A stretch of 64,000 bases of DNA, taken from Peribacillus sp. FSL E2-0218. GTDB taxonomy: Bacteria; Bacillota; Bacilli; Bacillales; DSM-1321. Below, piece by piece: positions 16,027 through 25,312 of this stretch. Each line of letters begins with the position of its first letter. The stretch's first letter is position 1. The notes under the pieces are model-generated. The model did no database searches and was not told the DNA's origin. It saw nothing but the letters and a program-made list of their open reading frames with translations. Both the position numbers and the translations under genes were made by a program. The stretch is taken from assembly GCF_037992945.1 (NCBI RefSeq), contig NZ_CP150304.1, positions 2,669,501-2,733,500 of the forward strand. The letters run 5' to 3'.

Positions 16027-18417
16027 TTATTCGATTGTCTCTTCCTTGTTTTCATCCGTTGCGTGCAATTTCCTGAACCGATAAATGAAGTAAAGAAGAG
16101 ATAAGACTAACGCGACTACAAGGAATATTGCCAGGATGCTTAGATTATGCCACATGAAGCTATAATCGCCTGTTGAAATGACTGCCCTAAATGCATTGAT
16201 CGAATACGTCATCGGTAGGAAAGGTGTGAAACCTTGCAGGAATCCTGGAACCAATTCATTCGGGAAGGTCCCACCGCTGCTTGTCAATTGAAGAATCAAG
16301 ATCAACAACGCGATAAACCTCCCAGGATTATCCAATGCCGAGCCAAGGAACTGAATGATCGCCATGAATGTACAGCTAGCAAGGATACTTACTGCGAAAA
16401 ATAGCGGTAAGCTCGTAACCTCGATTCCCAGTCCTAGAATCAGAATCGAATCGACCAATATGGCTTGACAGATTCCTATAAGGGCCATGACGCTATACTT
16501 ACTGATGAACCAACTGAATCCATTTGCAGGCTTAACGGCAGGCTCCCTTAGCTTGAAAATGATCGTCAGGACGATCGCCCCGATGAATAAACTCAAGGAA
16601 ATGAGATACGGTGCAAAGCTTGTGCCATAGTTTGGGACGTTATGGATCGGCAATTTATCCACTTTAACTGGACTTGCAAACATATCATATACATCATCAT
16701 TTGATTTTATTTTGCCAGCTTCATCTGCGCCATCCTTCAATTCATCATGCAATTCTTCCGAGCCATCAGATAGTTTGGCGATGCCATCTTGCAGCTTAAT
16801 CGCTCCGTTCGCCAAATCCCCCATTCCATTTGTCAAGCTCGATGAGCCTTCTTTCAGCCTATCCGTTCCGGTAATCAAACTTTTGGAACCTTCGGAAAGC
16901 TGAGAGGTGCCGCTCGATAACTGCTTGGAGCCATTTTCAAGCTGATCAAGCCCGTTAACCAGGTTGTTGCTGCCATCGGTTAACTGTCCAAGGCCGTTTT
17001 GTGCGGCATTGATACTTTCGCCAAATGTTGTCAATCCGGCTACCAATTGACCTTGACCGTCTTTTAGCTCATTCGCCCCGCCGGCAAGTTTATCTTGAGC
17101 TTGCTTCAATTGATTAAAACCACCGCTCAGCGCACTTGCCCCTTCACCTAATTGAGCTGCTCCGTCGTTTAAATTGTTGCCTCCCTTGGCAATTTCGGAT
17201 GCGCTCGCCGAAAGCTTTCCAACCCCTTCGGAAACTCCTTTACTTCCTTCGCTGATACGGGAGAGCGAGGCAATCACTCCATCCAGCCGTGCTTTCTCGG
17301 CGGGATCTTCCGTGCTTTCGGATTGTTGTTTCATACCGGAAATAACTTCTTCCAAACCGGCTGTAACTTCAGCTGCCCCAGCTTTCGCATCACCTGTAGC
17401 TGCACTCCATTCGGATAAGGAGCCTGAAAGCTGACTAGCACCGGCAGCGACACCATTTGCTCCCTCAGTCAAAGCTGGCAGCTTTTCTTCGATCTGATTG
17501 AAACCAGCTAATGACTGCTGCAAGCCGTTGGCCAATTCACCGGTTCCTGCTTCGGATTTTTTGGCACCCTCCAAAAGCCGGGATTGTCCGTCTTTCATTT
17601 GACCGACACCAGAGCTAAACTGTTGCAATCCTTGATTCAGTTCTTTTGACCCTGCTGCTGCCGAACCAATTCCATTGGAAAAGGTCAAAGATTTTTCGGC
17701 CAATTTTTCGAGATTTTCATGAATTTCAACTGAACCGGAATGAACCGAATCAATTCCGTCTTCCACTTTTTTGGAGCCTTCTTTAGCAGAGTTAATACCT
17801 TCACCAAGTTCAGTTGATCCGTTTTTAACGGTATCCGTTCCATCTTTTAACTTCCCGGCACCATCACTGGCACTTTTTAATCCGTCAGCAACTTCGTTCA
17901 AATTGTCAAACATGGATTCCGCGTACGTTTTCGTAACAGCTGACGACACTTCCCCTTTGATTCTTTCAGTAGCTGCATCTCCGATTTTCGTAGATATATA
18001 GTTAAACCCCTCGTTAGAGGTGTAAATTAAATCGAGTTTCTCCGGATTATCCTCTTGCAAAGTCGTTGCATTTTTGGAAAAGTTTTTCGGTATCTCTATT
18101 TTCATGTAATAATCTTGGTTTTCAAGACCTTCATTTGCTTCTTTTTGAGTGACGAAGTGCCAATCAAAGTCATTTTTATCGTTTAACTCCTTCACAAGGT
18201 CTTTTCCTATTGTGAGTTCCGTATCATTGAACTCGGCTCCCTCATCCATATTGACGATGGCAACCGGCAATTGGTCCACCTTTCCATATGGATCCCAAAA
18301 CGCCCAAAGGAATGTTCCACTGTATAGTAAAGGAATCAATATGATCCCGATAATGGAAATGAGTATCATAGGATGCTTGATGATTGCTGAAAATTCACCC
18401 TTTAAAGATTTGAACAC
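16027..18417 (-). CDS. yhgE: YhgE/Pip membrane protein
   Basis: Large integral membrane protein of about 796 residues in the ABC-2-like YhgE/Pip family; relatives serve as phage receptors (Lactococcus Pip) or in protein/lipid export near ESX-type systems. One membrane segment is at about 15-38 ('HPMILISIIGIILIPLLYSGTFLW'), followed by a conserved 'LPVAIVNMDEGAEF'. A long extracellular region (about 170-590) is built of about forty short repeats of the type L-x-x-G-x-x-x-L-x-x-G/A, predicted helical. Five to six membrane segments close the protein. The TTG at 18426 crowds the GGGAGGA site, so GTG at 18417 is preferred. Monocistronic. Confidence 0.9.
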   Translation of the reverse strand: MFKSLKGEFSAIIKHPMILISIIGIILIPLLYSGTFLWAFWDPYGKVDQLPVAIVNMDEGAEFNDTELTIGKDLVKELNDKNDFDWHFVTQKEANEGLENQDYYMKIEIPKNFSKNATTLQEDNPEKLDLIYTSNEGFNYISTKIGDAATERIKGEVSSAVTKTYAESMFDNLNEVADGLKSASDGAGKLKDGTDTVKNGSTELGEGINSAKEGSKKVEDGIDSVHSGSVEIHENLEKLAEKSLTFSNGIGSAAAGSKELNQGLQQFSSGVGQMKDGQSRLLEGAKKSEAGTGELANGLQQSLAGFNQIEEKLPALTEGANGVAAGASQLSGSLSEWSAATGDAKAGAAEVTAGLEEVISGMKQQSESTEDPAEKARLDGVIASLSRISEGSKGVSEGVGKLSASASEIAKGGNNLNDGAAQLGEGASALSGGFNQLKQAQDKLAGGANELKDGQGQLVAGLTTFGESINAAQNGLGQLTDGSNNLVNGLDQLENGSKQLSSGTSQLSEGSKSLITGTDRLKEGSSSLTNGMGDLANGAIKLQDGIAKLSDGSEELHDELKDGADEAGKIKSNDDVYDMFASPVKVDKLPIHNVPNYGTSFAPYLISLSLFIGAIVLTIIFKLREPAVKPANGFSWFISKYSVMALIGICQAILVDSILILGLGIEVTSLPLFFAVSILASCTFMAIIQFLGSALDNPGRFIALLILILQLTSSGGTFPNELVPGFLQGFTPFLPMTYSINAFRAVISTGDYSFMWHNLSILAIFLVVALVLSLLYFIYRFRKLHATDENKEETIE

Positions 18418-18426
18418 ACTTACCAA

Positions 18427-18694
18427 GTCCTCCCTTTACGGCAATATTGCCGTTTGTATGTTGGATTGCATCTAATATTTATCGTTACGTTCATTCTTTT
18501 CCAATGAAATGATAATAAATGACCGTATTGTTCATTTGGTCATTCATAGGATTGAATATAACATTTATCCAGCCTTTTATCAATATTTTTTCATTTTCCC
18601 CATTCTAACTTTTGCTACTTAAATCCCTATTCCTTACATCTCTACATCAACAATGGGCGGCGCACCTCGAAACATATTTCATGTTATTCTCCCC
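18427..18694. other. Intergenic region upstream of yhgE
   Basis: About 270 bases without coding potential. It contains a short AT-rich inverted repeat, 'AATGACCGTATTGTTCATT' with a further 'TGGTCATT' copy (about 18515-18545). This could be a TetR-type operator upstream of yhgE, as yhgE relatives are often controlled by a TetR-like regulator. No such gene is present in the window. Confidence 0.3.
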
Positions 18695-18724
18695 AAAAAA
18701 AGGCATCCGGAATATCGGATGCCC
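18695..18724 (-). terminator. Terminator of the nitronate monooxygenase gene
   Basis: Minus-strand stem GGCATCCG/CGGATGCC followed by TTTTTTT, about 55 bases past the stop at 18778. Confidence 0.85.
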
Positions 18725-18777
18725 TTGCCTTCTTCTATAAAAATTATTTCCAAATAACTAAATGAAGCGCTTTCATA

Positions 18778-19776
18778 TCATTTGGAAGTGATGCCCGTTA
18801 ACTTTTCCGCCTGCCTAGTCAATTTATCCAATGAATCCCGATACTCTTTTTCCAGTTGCTTTATGATGTCTGCAGCTGTATCGATTTTTTTTATCGCTCC
18901 AACGCCATGTCCGGCTGACCAAATGTCACGCCACGCTTTTGATTCGGAAGTTTTGGACATGCTGTCGAAATCCACCTTTTCTTTTTTGGCTAATTGCTCG
19001 GGGTCCATGCCTGCCTTTTTGATGCTTGGCTTCAGCATATTGCAATTCACGCCTGAAAAAGCATCAGTCAAGATGATATCATCATGATCCGAATCGACAA
19101 GCATTTCACGATACTCATCATTCGCCCTGCTCTCCTTCGCTACGATAAAACGCGTTCCCATATATGCAAGATCCGCTCCTGCGGCTTGAGCAGCCAAGAT
19201 GCTGTGACCCGTACTTATCGAACCAGCGAGCAATATGATGCCGTCCCAGAATGTCCTGACGCTGTCCACAAACGCAAAGCTATTGATTTCACCCGCATGG
19301 CCCCCAGCTCCAGCAGCTACCAAGATCAATCCATCGACACCGGAATCGGCAGCTTTTTTGGCAAACTCCACACTGCTGACATCCGAAAAGACTAATCCGC
19401 CATAGCTATGTACGACGTCCACCACATGTTTAGGGGACCCTAATGATGTAATGATGATGGGAGGTTGATGTTTTTTGACTAGTTCCAATTCTTCTTCCAG
19501 ACGGCTATATGTACGATGGACAACCATGTTCATTGCCCATGGTGCAATCTTGCTGTTCGGATCTTTATCCTTTGCCGCCTTCAATGTATCGCTTATTTCG
19601 CCCATCCATTGGTCAAGCATCTCTATCGGGCGGGCATTTGGCGCTGGAAAAGAACCAATCACACCATTCAAACAACATTCTTTCACTAACTCAGGACCCG
19701 ATATCAAGAACATGGGTGCAGAGATGACTGGCAGAGATAATTGATTCCACCACTGTTCAGGCAAAGTTCTACTCAT
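18778..19776 (-). CDS. Nitronate monooxygenase family FMN enzyme
   Basis: FMN-dependent TIM-barrel enzyme of 332 residues that oxidises alkyl nitronates in known members; it may instead resemble FabK-type enoyl reductases. Conserved pieces: N-terminal 'PVISAPMFLISGPELVKECC', 'SLGSPKHVVDVVHSYGGLVFSDV', the glycine-rich 'LVAAGAGGHAGEI' FMN phosphate region and 'ILAAQAAGADLAYMGTRFIV', typical of 2-nitropropane dioxygenase-like proteins. GGGAGG lies well placed before the ATG. Monocistronic. The physiological substrate is unknown; many family members detoxify propionate-3-nitronate. Confidence 0.87.
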   Translation of the reverse strand: MSRTLPEQWWNQLSLPVISAPMFLISGPELVKECCLNGVIGSFPAPNARPIEMLDQWMGEISDTLKAAKDKDPNSKIAPWAMNMVVHRTYSRLEEELELVKKHQPPIIITSLGSPKHVVDVVHSYGGLVFSDVSSVEFAKKAADSGVDGLILVAAGAGGHAGEINSFAFVDSVRTFWDGIILLAGSISTGHSILAAQAAGADLAYMGTRFIVAKESRANDEYREMLVDSDHDDIILTDAFSGVNCNMLKPSIKKAGMDPEQLAKKEKVDFDSMSKTSESKAWRDIWSAGHGVGAIKKIDTAADIIKQLEKEYRDSLDKLTRQAEKLTGITSK

Positions 19777-19909
19777 CTACGAAACCTCCCGCTATTAATA
19801 TATTACCAAAATATAACTTAACAAGATTATCATACTTCTAAAATGCGGAATTTTCAAGAAATTAATTACGCTGACTTCTATTCTGATGGAAAGAAAAAGA
19901 TTTCAATTA

Positions 19910-19947
19910 AAAAACCGTATATGGAAAATGCTCCATATACGGTTTCG
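19910..19947 (-). terminator. Terminator of the HAD phosphatase gene
   Basis: AAACCGTATATGGA/TCCATATACGGTTT stem with a 6-base loop, then TTTTAATTG on the minus strand, three bases past the stop. Confidence 0.8.
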
Positions 19948-19949
19948 AT

Positions 19950-20693
19950 TTAATTGGTAAGGACCCATTTACGAATGGCCTTTGCTACACCATCTTCTTC
20001 ATTCGTCGCTGTGACCCAATCCGCTTTTTCCTTCACTTTAGCTTGTGCATTTCCCATCGCGACTCCCATTTTCGCCTCGGAAATCATCGCTAGATCATTA
20101 AGGCTGTCTCCGACTGCCATTACCTGATCCATCGTGATATTAAGCAATGAACAAACGAGCGTTATCGCTTTCGCTTTATTTACGCCCCTGGCATTGACTT
20201 CAATATTCGTGGGACTTGAATTGCTGATTTCCAGATTGCCTCTTGATACCAATTCATCCATGATGATTTTGCGGGTTGCTTCATCTTCTGTATCAAATCC
20301 GAATTTAAGCCATTCGGAATCGGTGATTTTTTCAGGCATTTCAGCTCTGTACACATTATCGCAGCTAATGGCCCAAAAATGCGTGCCATGCTTTTGGCTT
20401 AATTCCCACATCCATTGAACGGACTCTGTATCCACGATATTTCTTTCGACCAGTTTTCCTTGATTATCATAAATCTCGCTTCCATTTACCGTAATGAGAT
20501 AAGATCTGAGTGCCATTGACTTTGCAAAATCACTGCATGTCGCATAAGACCTTCCTGTGCTCAATACAACAAACACGCCTTGCTCTTCTGCTTCTTTGAT
20601 CGCTTTCCGATTTTCTTCGGAAATCTCCCCGGCTCGATTCAGGAGTGTTCCATCCATGTCTAACGCGACCAGCTTAATATCTGGTTTCATCAT
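19950..20693 (-). CDS. Cof-type HAD-IIB sugar phosphatase
   Basis: Cytoplasmic phosphatase of the haloacid dehalogenase superfamily, about 247 residues, expected to hydrolyse sugar phosphates or flavin/PLP phosphates. Motif I 'LVALDMDGTLLN' holds the nucleophile Asp and the acid/base Asp, motif II is 'VVLSTGRSY', motif III is the Lys in 'VNKAKAI', and motif IV is 'VMAVGDSLNDLAMI'. The large type IIB cap lies between motifs II and III. The GTG at 20702 overlaps the AAAGGGTG ribosome site, so the ATG at 20693 is chosen. Single gene. Confidence 0.9.
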   Translation of the reverse strand: MMKPDIKLVALDMDGTLLNRAGEISEENRKAIKEAEEQGVFVVLSTGRSYATCSDFAKSMALRSYLITVNGSEIYDNQGKLVERNIVDTESVQWMWELSQKHGTHFWAISCDNVYRAEMPEKITDSEWLKFGFDTEDEATRKIIMDELVSRGNLEISNSSPTNIEVNARGVNKAKAITLVCSLLNITMDQVMAVGDSLNDLAMISEAKMGVAMGNAQAKVKEKADWVTATNEEDGVAKAIRKWVLTN

Positions 20694-20906
20694 TTTCTTC
20701 ACCCTTTCGTAAAACCTTCTCTATGTACCTCATACCATGATAGCTTATTTTGTGATTACAAGGAAAGAACGTGATTGATTGAACAGGTTTCTTCCAGCAA
20801 GATTTTGCTTATCCTACTTCTACATCATCATTTTGAAAGCGAGGTCAAGAATGACCATGACCTCCGCCAATCCAAATTGACGAAGAAACAAGATATCCGG
20901 ACATAT

Positions 20907-21902
20907 CTATTCCTTCTCTTTTTCCATTTCATCCAATTCTTGTTTGATTTGTCCTTCCCATTTAGGAACTCCGTCATTTTCATCGAATTCGATAATGACA
21001 TCCGTTACTCCCCGTTCCTTGAATATTTCATCAAACAGTCGATCTTTAATGTCATCCGCTTCGGCAATCGAAATATGGGGATCAAGCTCCACTTCCAATT
21101 CAACGTGAAAGTCTTCGCCTTCTTTTAGTACCGCAAGTTTCTGGATATCCCTTACATCCGGATCACTCATGACCATGCTTCCGATTTTTTGCCGCATTTC
21201 TATATCTGCTTCTCCAAGAGCGCCTGCTGCATTATCAAGGAAAACCCGGCCAACCACGTAGAACATACCAAGGCCAATCATGACAGAAGCGACACCTTCC
21301 GCTTGAATGAAGGGGGTGAAGTTCGCTAACAAAATGGCAAGAATCGCAAGAAGTCCACCGCCGGTAGCTACCATATCTTCCATGAAAACAAGTTTCGTCG
21401 CTGGTTTTGCCCGCTTCAAACCAGCAAAACTTTTAAAGATGATCGCTGTGCCTGTTGCTTCGATACCAGTCTCATGCACGACTTCCTTCATCGCTTTAAA
21501 TAATACATATGATTCCAGCACGACAGCCAAGGTTAAAACGGACAAGTTAATGATGATTCCAGTAGAATGTACAGGATGCAAAATGTGGTGGAACCCCTCT
21601 TTGATCGTTTCATAGGACATGATTCCGACAACAAGCACTGCACCTAAAAGGACGAGATTGACCAGACGGCCGAATCCATCCGGAAATCGTTCTGTTGGTG
21701 ATTTTTTACTTAATGCTGAACCGATGAATACGAAAAACTGGTTTGCGGCATCGCCCAACGTATGTAATGTTTCCGCAAACATAGCGACATTTCCAGTCAT
21801 GAAATAAGCTATTCCCTTTAAGACGGCAATGATGCTATTCACGCAGGCAGCAGTGAATGCCGATTTATTGCCTTGCTTTAATAATTGAAACAATTCCTTC
21901 AA
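20907..21902 (-). CDS. Cation diffusion facilitator family transporter
   Basis: Membrane transporter of 331 residues, expected to export a divalent metal (Zn, Mn, Co or Fe) by proton antiport. It starts with TTG, preceded by GGGGGGA. Membrane segments are near 15-35, 40-60, 85-105, 120-140 and 175-215. The metal-site motif on helix II reads 'FAETLHTLGDAANQF', with a His-x-x-x-Asp pair; the other pair is less obvious ('VFMEDMVATGGGLL', with E/D). The C-terminal cytoplasmic domain 'DVRDIQKLAVLKEGEDFHVELEVEL' is the CDF dimerisation domain. It resembles the ZnT9-like branch (B. subtilis YdbO type) rather than CzcD. Metal not assignable. Confidence 0.88.
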   Translation of the reverse strand: MKELFQLLKQGNKSAFTAACVNSIIAVLKGIAYFMTGNVAMFAETLHTLGDAANQFFVFIGSALSKKSPTERFPDGFGRLVNLVLLGAVLVVGIMSYETIKEGFHHILHPVHSTGIIINLSVLTLAVVLESYVLFKAMKEVVHETGIEATGTAIIFKSFAGLKRAKPATKLVFMEDMVATGGGLLAILAILLANFTPFIQAEGVASVMIGLGMFYVVGRVFLDNAAGALGEADIEMRQKIGSMVMSDPDVRDIQKLAVLKEGEDFHVELEVELDPHISIAEADDIKDRLFDEIFKERGVTDVIIEFDENDGVPKWEGQIKQELDEMEKEKE

Positions 21903-22115
21903 TAAGAGTCCCCCCAGTTTTTTTTATTAATCCTTTATCATAATGTATTATCCCCAACACTCGATTAGATGAAACCACAATAGGGAAAAACGACGTTGCT
22001 TTCTACCTTCTATATTTCGGGACAAGCTAGAAGGCTCGGACACCCTTAAATGATTATTGCGGCACAAAAACTGGCAGTAAGCACTTTGCCTACCGCCTAT
22101 CAGGTCATATATGGT

Positions 22116-22871
22116 TCAGGCTTCCACCCGTTTCACTAACTTTGATGGATTATTGACTTTATATCGGATTTCTTTATCGTATTTCTTATCGACCACTTTA
22201 CCATCAAATTCAATTTCGTCGCCGATCGACAGCTCAGCTTTTTTCAATGTCTTGCTATACCCGCACCAAGCGTCGCCGATCGACAGCTCTGGTTCCGTCG
22301 TAACTTTGACATTCGACAGCAGGATAACTTCATCTTCCTCACCAGTAAAATGGTTCATTTTCGCCGTGAATTCCTTGACTGTTGCATTAAAATGCACTTT
22401 TTCAGCTGGTAAATCCAATTTTGGTTTCGCTGTCGCCTTTTTGCTTTTCGTTTTTGCCTTTTTTGGTTCCTCACTTAATGGATCGGAAGGTTGCGATATG
22501 GGAGCCTCTGTCCCCTTTTCATTTTCACTTGAAATGGCCGTCATGTCGGTAACAGGACCGCTCAACAACTCTTTTCCGAAATTGGAACTTTGCATTTCCT
22601 TTAAGTAGGAAGGATGGATACAGCTGAGCTTTCCATTTTCAAATTCAACGACAACCGTATCAAGTCCGTTCCCATATTGTTCGTACCCTGCCAATTTTAC
22701 CTTTCCTTGATAGCTGCCGCTTTTATATACCAGTTCCCTTTTTACCGATCGGGCAGTGAACAATTTCCATTCCAACCCTTTGGAAATATAATCTTCATCA
22801 TCATCAAAAGTGATAAATTCGCCTTTCGGGACAATACAATGAATCAATTCTTCAGCTGGAGTTTCAGCCAC
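22116..22871 (-). CDS. Hypothetical acidic/basic two-part protein
   Basis: About 251 residues, no signal peptide or membrane segment, family not recognised. An N-terminal part (1-100) with 'GEFITFDDDEDYISKGLEWKL' and 'LDTVVVEFENGKLSCIHPSYL' looks like a small beta domain. A charged linker (about 115-145, Glu/Pro then 'KKAKTKSKKATAKPK') precedes a C-terminal beta-rich part with OB-like phrasing. The hexapeptide ELSIGD occurs twice, 18 codons apart, encoded by an identical 19-base stretch (22217-22235 and 22271-22289), suggesting an internal duplication. Three GTG codons crowd the start; the one at 22871 has AGGAG eight bases upstream. Confidence 0.6.
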   Translation of the reverse strand: MAETPAEELIHCIVPKGEFITFDDDEDYISKGLEWKLFTARSVKRELVYKSGSYQGKVKLAGYEQYGNGLDTVVVEFENGKLSCIHPSYLKEMQSSNFGKELLSGPVTDMTAISSENEKGTEAPISQPSDPLSEEPKKAKTKSKKATAKPKLDLPAEKVHFNATVKEFTAKMNHFTGEEDEVILLSNVKVTTEPELSIGDAWCGYSKTLKKAELSIGDEIEFDGKVVDKKYDKEIRYKVNNPSKLVKRVEA

Positions 22872-22959
22872 AGTCACCACTCCTAATTTTATATATATGT
22901 TTATATTCTAGCAAAGGATCTCAAAGATGCAAATGAATCATGATTATAAGTTCAACGAG

Positions 22960-23130
22960 AATGACGAAGAGGCTCCCCAACTGCCTTTGGAAGGGCGAGC
23001 ACCGTAGTGGTAAGCAACGTCTACATACACGGTGGGTTTTCACGCAGAGCGGAATGAATGGGTCATGGTAATAACGATAAAACGTTTGCGGGGCCTCTGG
23101 GAAAATGCGGTCTAGGAAGAGACCCACACT
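22960..23130. repeat. Degenerate copies of the GC-rich dispersed repeat
   Basis: 'GAGGCTCCCCAACTGCC' and 'GGAAGGGCGAGCACC' (22971-23002) match the 3' half of the repeat unit at 15.8 kb. 'TTTTCACGCAGAGCGGAATG' (about 23036-23055) and 'GGGAAAATGCGGTCTAGG' (about 23099-23116) match the 5' half of a second unit in the same orientation. Again two decayed units lie in tandem. Confidence 0.65.
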
Positions 23131-23148
23131 CATAAAAAAGCCGGATAT

Positions 23149-23186
23149 CAAAAAAGGGCTGCCCCTTAAGGAGCAACCCTTTTTAT
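23149..23186 (-). terminator. Bidirectional-looking terminator after the permease gene
   Basis: AAAAAGGGCTGCCCC - TTAA - GGAGCAACCCTTTTT, a long stem with small mismatches; T runs on both strands. It lies 30 bases past the stop at 23215. Confidence 0.75.
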
Positions 23187-23214
23187 CGAATATTCACTCT
23201 ACCATTGCCGTGGT

Positions 23215-24612
23215 CTATTGAATTTTTTTCAGTTGTTCTCGTGGTTCAGGAATGATGGCGGCTCTTTTATGATAAAACAGAAAGTATGATCCGATAACGA
23301 GAACCGTGAGAAGGGTCGTCAGAAAGAATTGCAACCGCATGGAATCGATGAACGCTTGTGCGGCAAAAATGATGAATAAGGCGGCAATCGTGGCGTAGGT
23401 TAAGTAAGGGAATAGCCACATTTTCACTTTGAGTGTTCCTGGATTTTCTTTTTCGGTCTTTTTCCTTAGGTACAAATGAGAAAAAGCGATGAAGATATAC
23501 ATGATCATGGTAACTCCACCCGAGCTATTTGCGAGAAATGCAAATAATTTATCAGGGGAGACAAATTTAAATGTTGTGCACACATAGGCAAAGAACACAC
23601 TGGCCATTAAAGCCCAGATCGGGATTCCCCGCTTATTGACGCGTGAAAGGATTTTTGGTGCATCTCCTTTTTTTGATAAGGAATACAGCATACGAGAGCT
23701 TGTATATAGTCCAGAATTCAAAACGGATAGCAACGAGATGAAGATTACGATATTCATGACTTGACCCGCGGCAGGAAGTCCTGCCATATCGAATACGCTG
23801 GCATAGGGGGTTTTCAATAACTCATTTGCTCCTTGCGGGATCAAGATGACCAATACAGCAACTGACCCGACAAAGAAAAGGAGCAGACGCCATACAACCG
23901 CGTTAATGGCCCTAATGATATTTTTTTCAGGGTTTTCCGATTCTCCTGCTGCAATGGCCGCAACTTCACTGCCTGATAACGAGAAAGTAATGAAGATGAC
24001 ACTCAGGAGTACGGGAAGAAAGCCATTAGGGAAAAATCCCCCTTCGTTTGAAATGTTGGAAAGGCCAGGTGATTCGAATGCTGGCACAAATCCAAATATC
24101 ATGGCAGCACCGAGAAATAAAAAGATAACGATGGCCGTAACTTTCATAAAGGCTAACCAGTATTCAAATTCCCCGTAGGCTTTTACCGAATAGATATTCG
24201 TGATGGTCATCAAAATGGGGAAAGATAAACTAGCTGCCCACATGGGGATGGAAGGATACCAATCGTTTACCATCGTACCCAATAAAGTCGTTTCAATGGC
24301 AATGATGATGACCCAGTTGAACCAGTACAGCCAGCCAATCGTATATCCGGCCCAAGGACCAAACGCCTGATGTGCATAGGTTGAAAAGGAACCGCTATCA
24401 GGATTCACCACAGCCATTTCACCTAGCATGCGCATGATAAGTACGATCATCAGACCTGCAATGATATAAGATAAAATAGCGCCTGGTCCTGCGGAAACAA
24501 TGATCGTGCCGCTTCCGATAAATAAGCCTGCCCCGATAACCCCGCCGATGGAGATCATGGTCACATGTCTGGTCTTGAGACCATGCTTCAATTCATTCGA
24601 TTGCAAAGCCAC
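23215..24612 (-). CDS. gabP: Amino acid permease, GABA permease (GabP)-like
   Basis: APC-superfamily proton symporter of about 465 residues with 12 predicted membrane segments. The opening 'LKTRHVTMISIGGVIGAGLFIGSG' is the APC consensus for helix 1. 'EMAVVNPDSGSFSTYAHQAFGPWAG' and 'GLYTSSRMLYSLSKKGDAP' follow closely the B. subtilis GabP pattern, as do 'NIYSVKAYGEFEYW' and 'KMWLFPYLTY'. GABA is therefore the best guess, but other small amino acids are possible. The AAAGG site touches the ATG at 24624, so a downstream GTG (24612) is favoured with modest confidence. No gabT/gabD genes are near. Confidence 0.85.
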   Translation of the reverse strand: MALQSNELKHGLKTRHVTMISIGGVIGAGLFIGSGTIIVSAGPGAILSYIIAGLMIVLIMRMLGEMAVVNPDSGSFSTYAHQAFGPWAGYTIGWLYWFNWVIIIAIETTLLGTMVNDWYPSIPMWAASLSFPILMTITNIYSVKAYGEFEYWLAFMKVTAIVIFLFLGAAMIFGFVPAFESPGLSNISNEGGFFPNGFLPVLLSVIFITFSLSGSEVAAIAAGESENPEKNIIRAINAVVWRLLLFFVGSVAVLVILIPQGANELLKTPYASVFDMAGLPAAGQVMNIVIFISLLSVLNSGLYTSSRMLYSLSKKGDAPKILSRVNKRGIPIWALMASVFFAYVCTTFKFVSPDKLFAFLANSSGGVTMIMYIFIAFSHLYLRKKTEKENPGTLKVKMWLFPYLTYATIAALFIIFAAQAFIDSMRLQFFLTTLLTVLVIGSYFLFYHKRAAIIPEPREQLKKIQ

Positions 24613-24624
24613 TATTGTCACCAT

Positions 24625-25159
24625 CCTTTAAACCTGTCAGATTTCCATTTTGCGATAATGCCTTTTCCGTGCCATGGATACACTAGCCGAAATCTTTCAT
24701 TCTTACGTGGATACAAGAGATTCAATCCTTGTTTCTCCGCTTCTAGAAGATCGATTGGTAAAACTTATATGTACATTCATAATGACGAGAAAAACTATGG
24801 ACAGCTTTGTACGTTTACTCTTTTTTCTTAATCCTTGATCTGCAGTGATACGCCTGTGTGGTCCAATGATAGGCAAAGCCTTGTACTTTAGTGGAATGAT
24901 CACAAAAAACGAAGTCTATATCGTGTGCTTCAGCCTCCTCTACTTGAATTAGTAAAGCTATTATATTTTAGAGCAATATCCATGCCAAAAAAGGATCGTC
25001 CACATAGCTAGATTTCACGCCTTTGATAGGAAAAATTGATACAATAATGAATTGAAAAAAGATTTTTTTGATTCATTATGGATTTTCCGATTCTTTTCTG
25101 AATCAAAAACTGGATATCTGTTTTGTAAAATTCAGATTGATGTTTTCATGATAAAACAA
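24625..25159. other. Gene-free interval upstream of gabP-like gene
   Basis: About 530 bases. Short frames occur, but none has a ribosome site or recognisable content. I see no RNA element. It should hold the gabP-like promoter near its left end. Confidence 0.4.
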
Positions 25160-25202
25160 AAGAAGATGCCTCGACTCACTGCTTGGATACCGGCATCTTC
25201 CA
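25158..25202 (-). terminator. Terminator downstream of the histidine kinase
   Basis: Minus-strand GGAAGATGCC ... GGCATCTTC (stem 25162-25170/25192-25200, 21-base loop), then TTTTGTTTT. It is 110 bases past the kinase stop. Confidence 0.6.
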
Positions 25203-25312
25203 AATGGTTAAACTGAACCTATTTTACATTTTATATTCTAAAGCTCACTATTTAAGTACAGGAAAAAAAATTTCAATATGTATGTTTTATGTATCAGGCC
25301 AAGATAAGTGCA

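Noticed and set aside
16712..18001. Several open frames opposite yhgE
   Set aside because: They are the Ser/Pro-rich mirror of the repetitive yhgE coding sequence, a known artefact of L-x-x-G repeats.
18764..18778. CcpA-site-like TGAAGCGCTTTCA
   Set aside because: One base shorter than a standard cre palindrome and placed at a gene end beside a terminator, not near a promoter.
24703..24903. 66-codon minus-strand frame rich in Lys/Arg
   Set aside because: No ribosome site, no recognisable content; left as gene-free interval.
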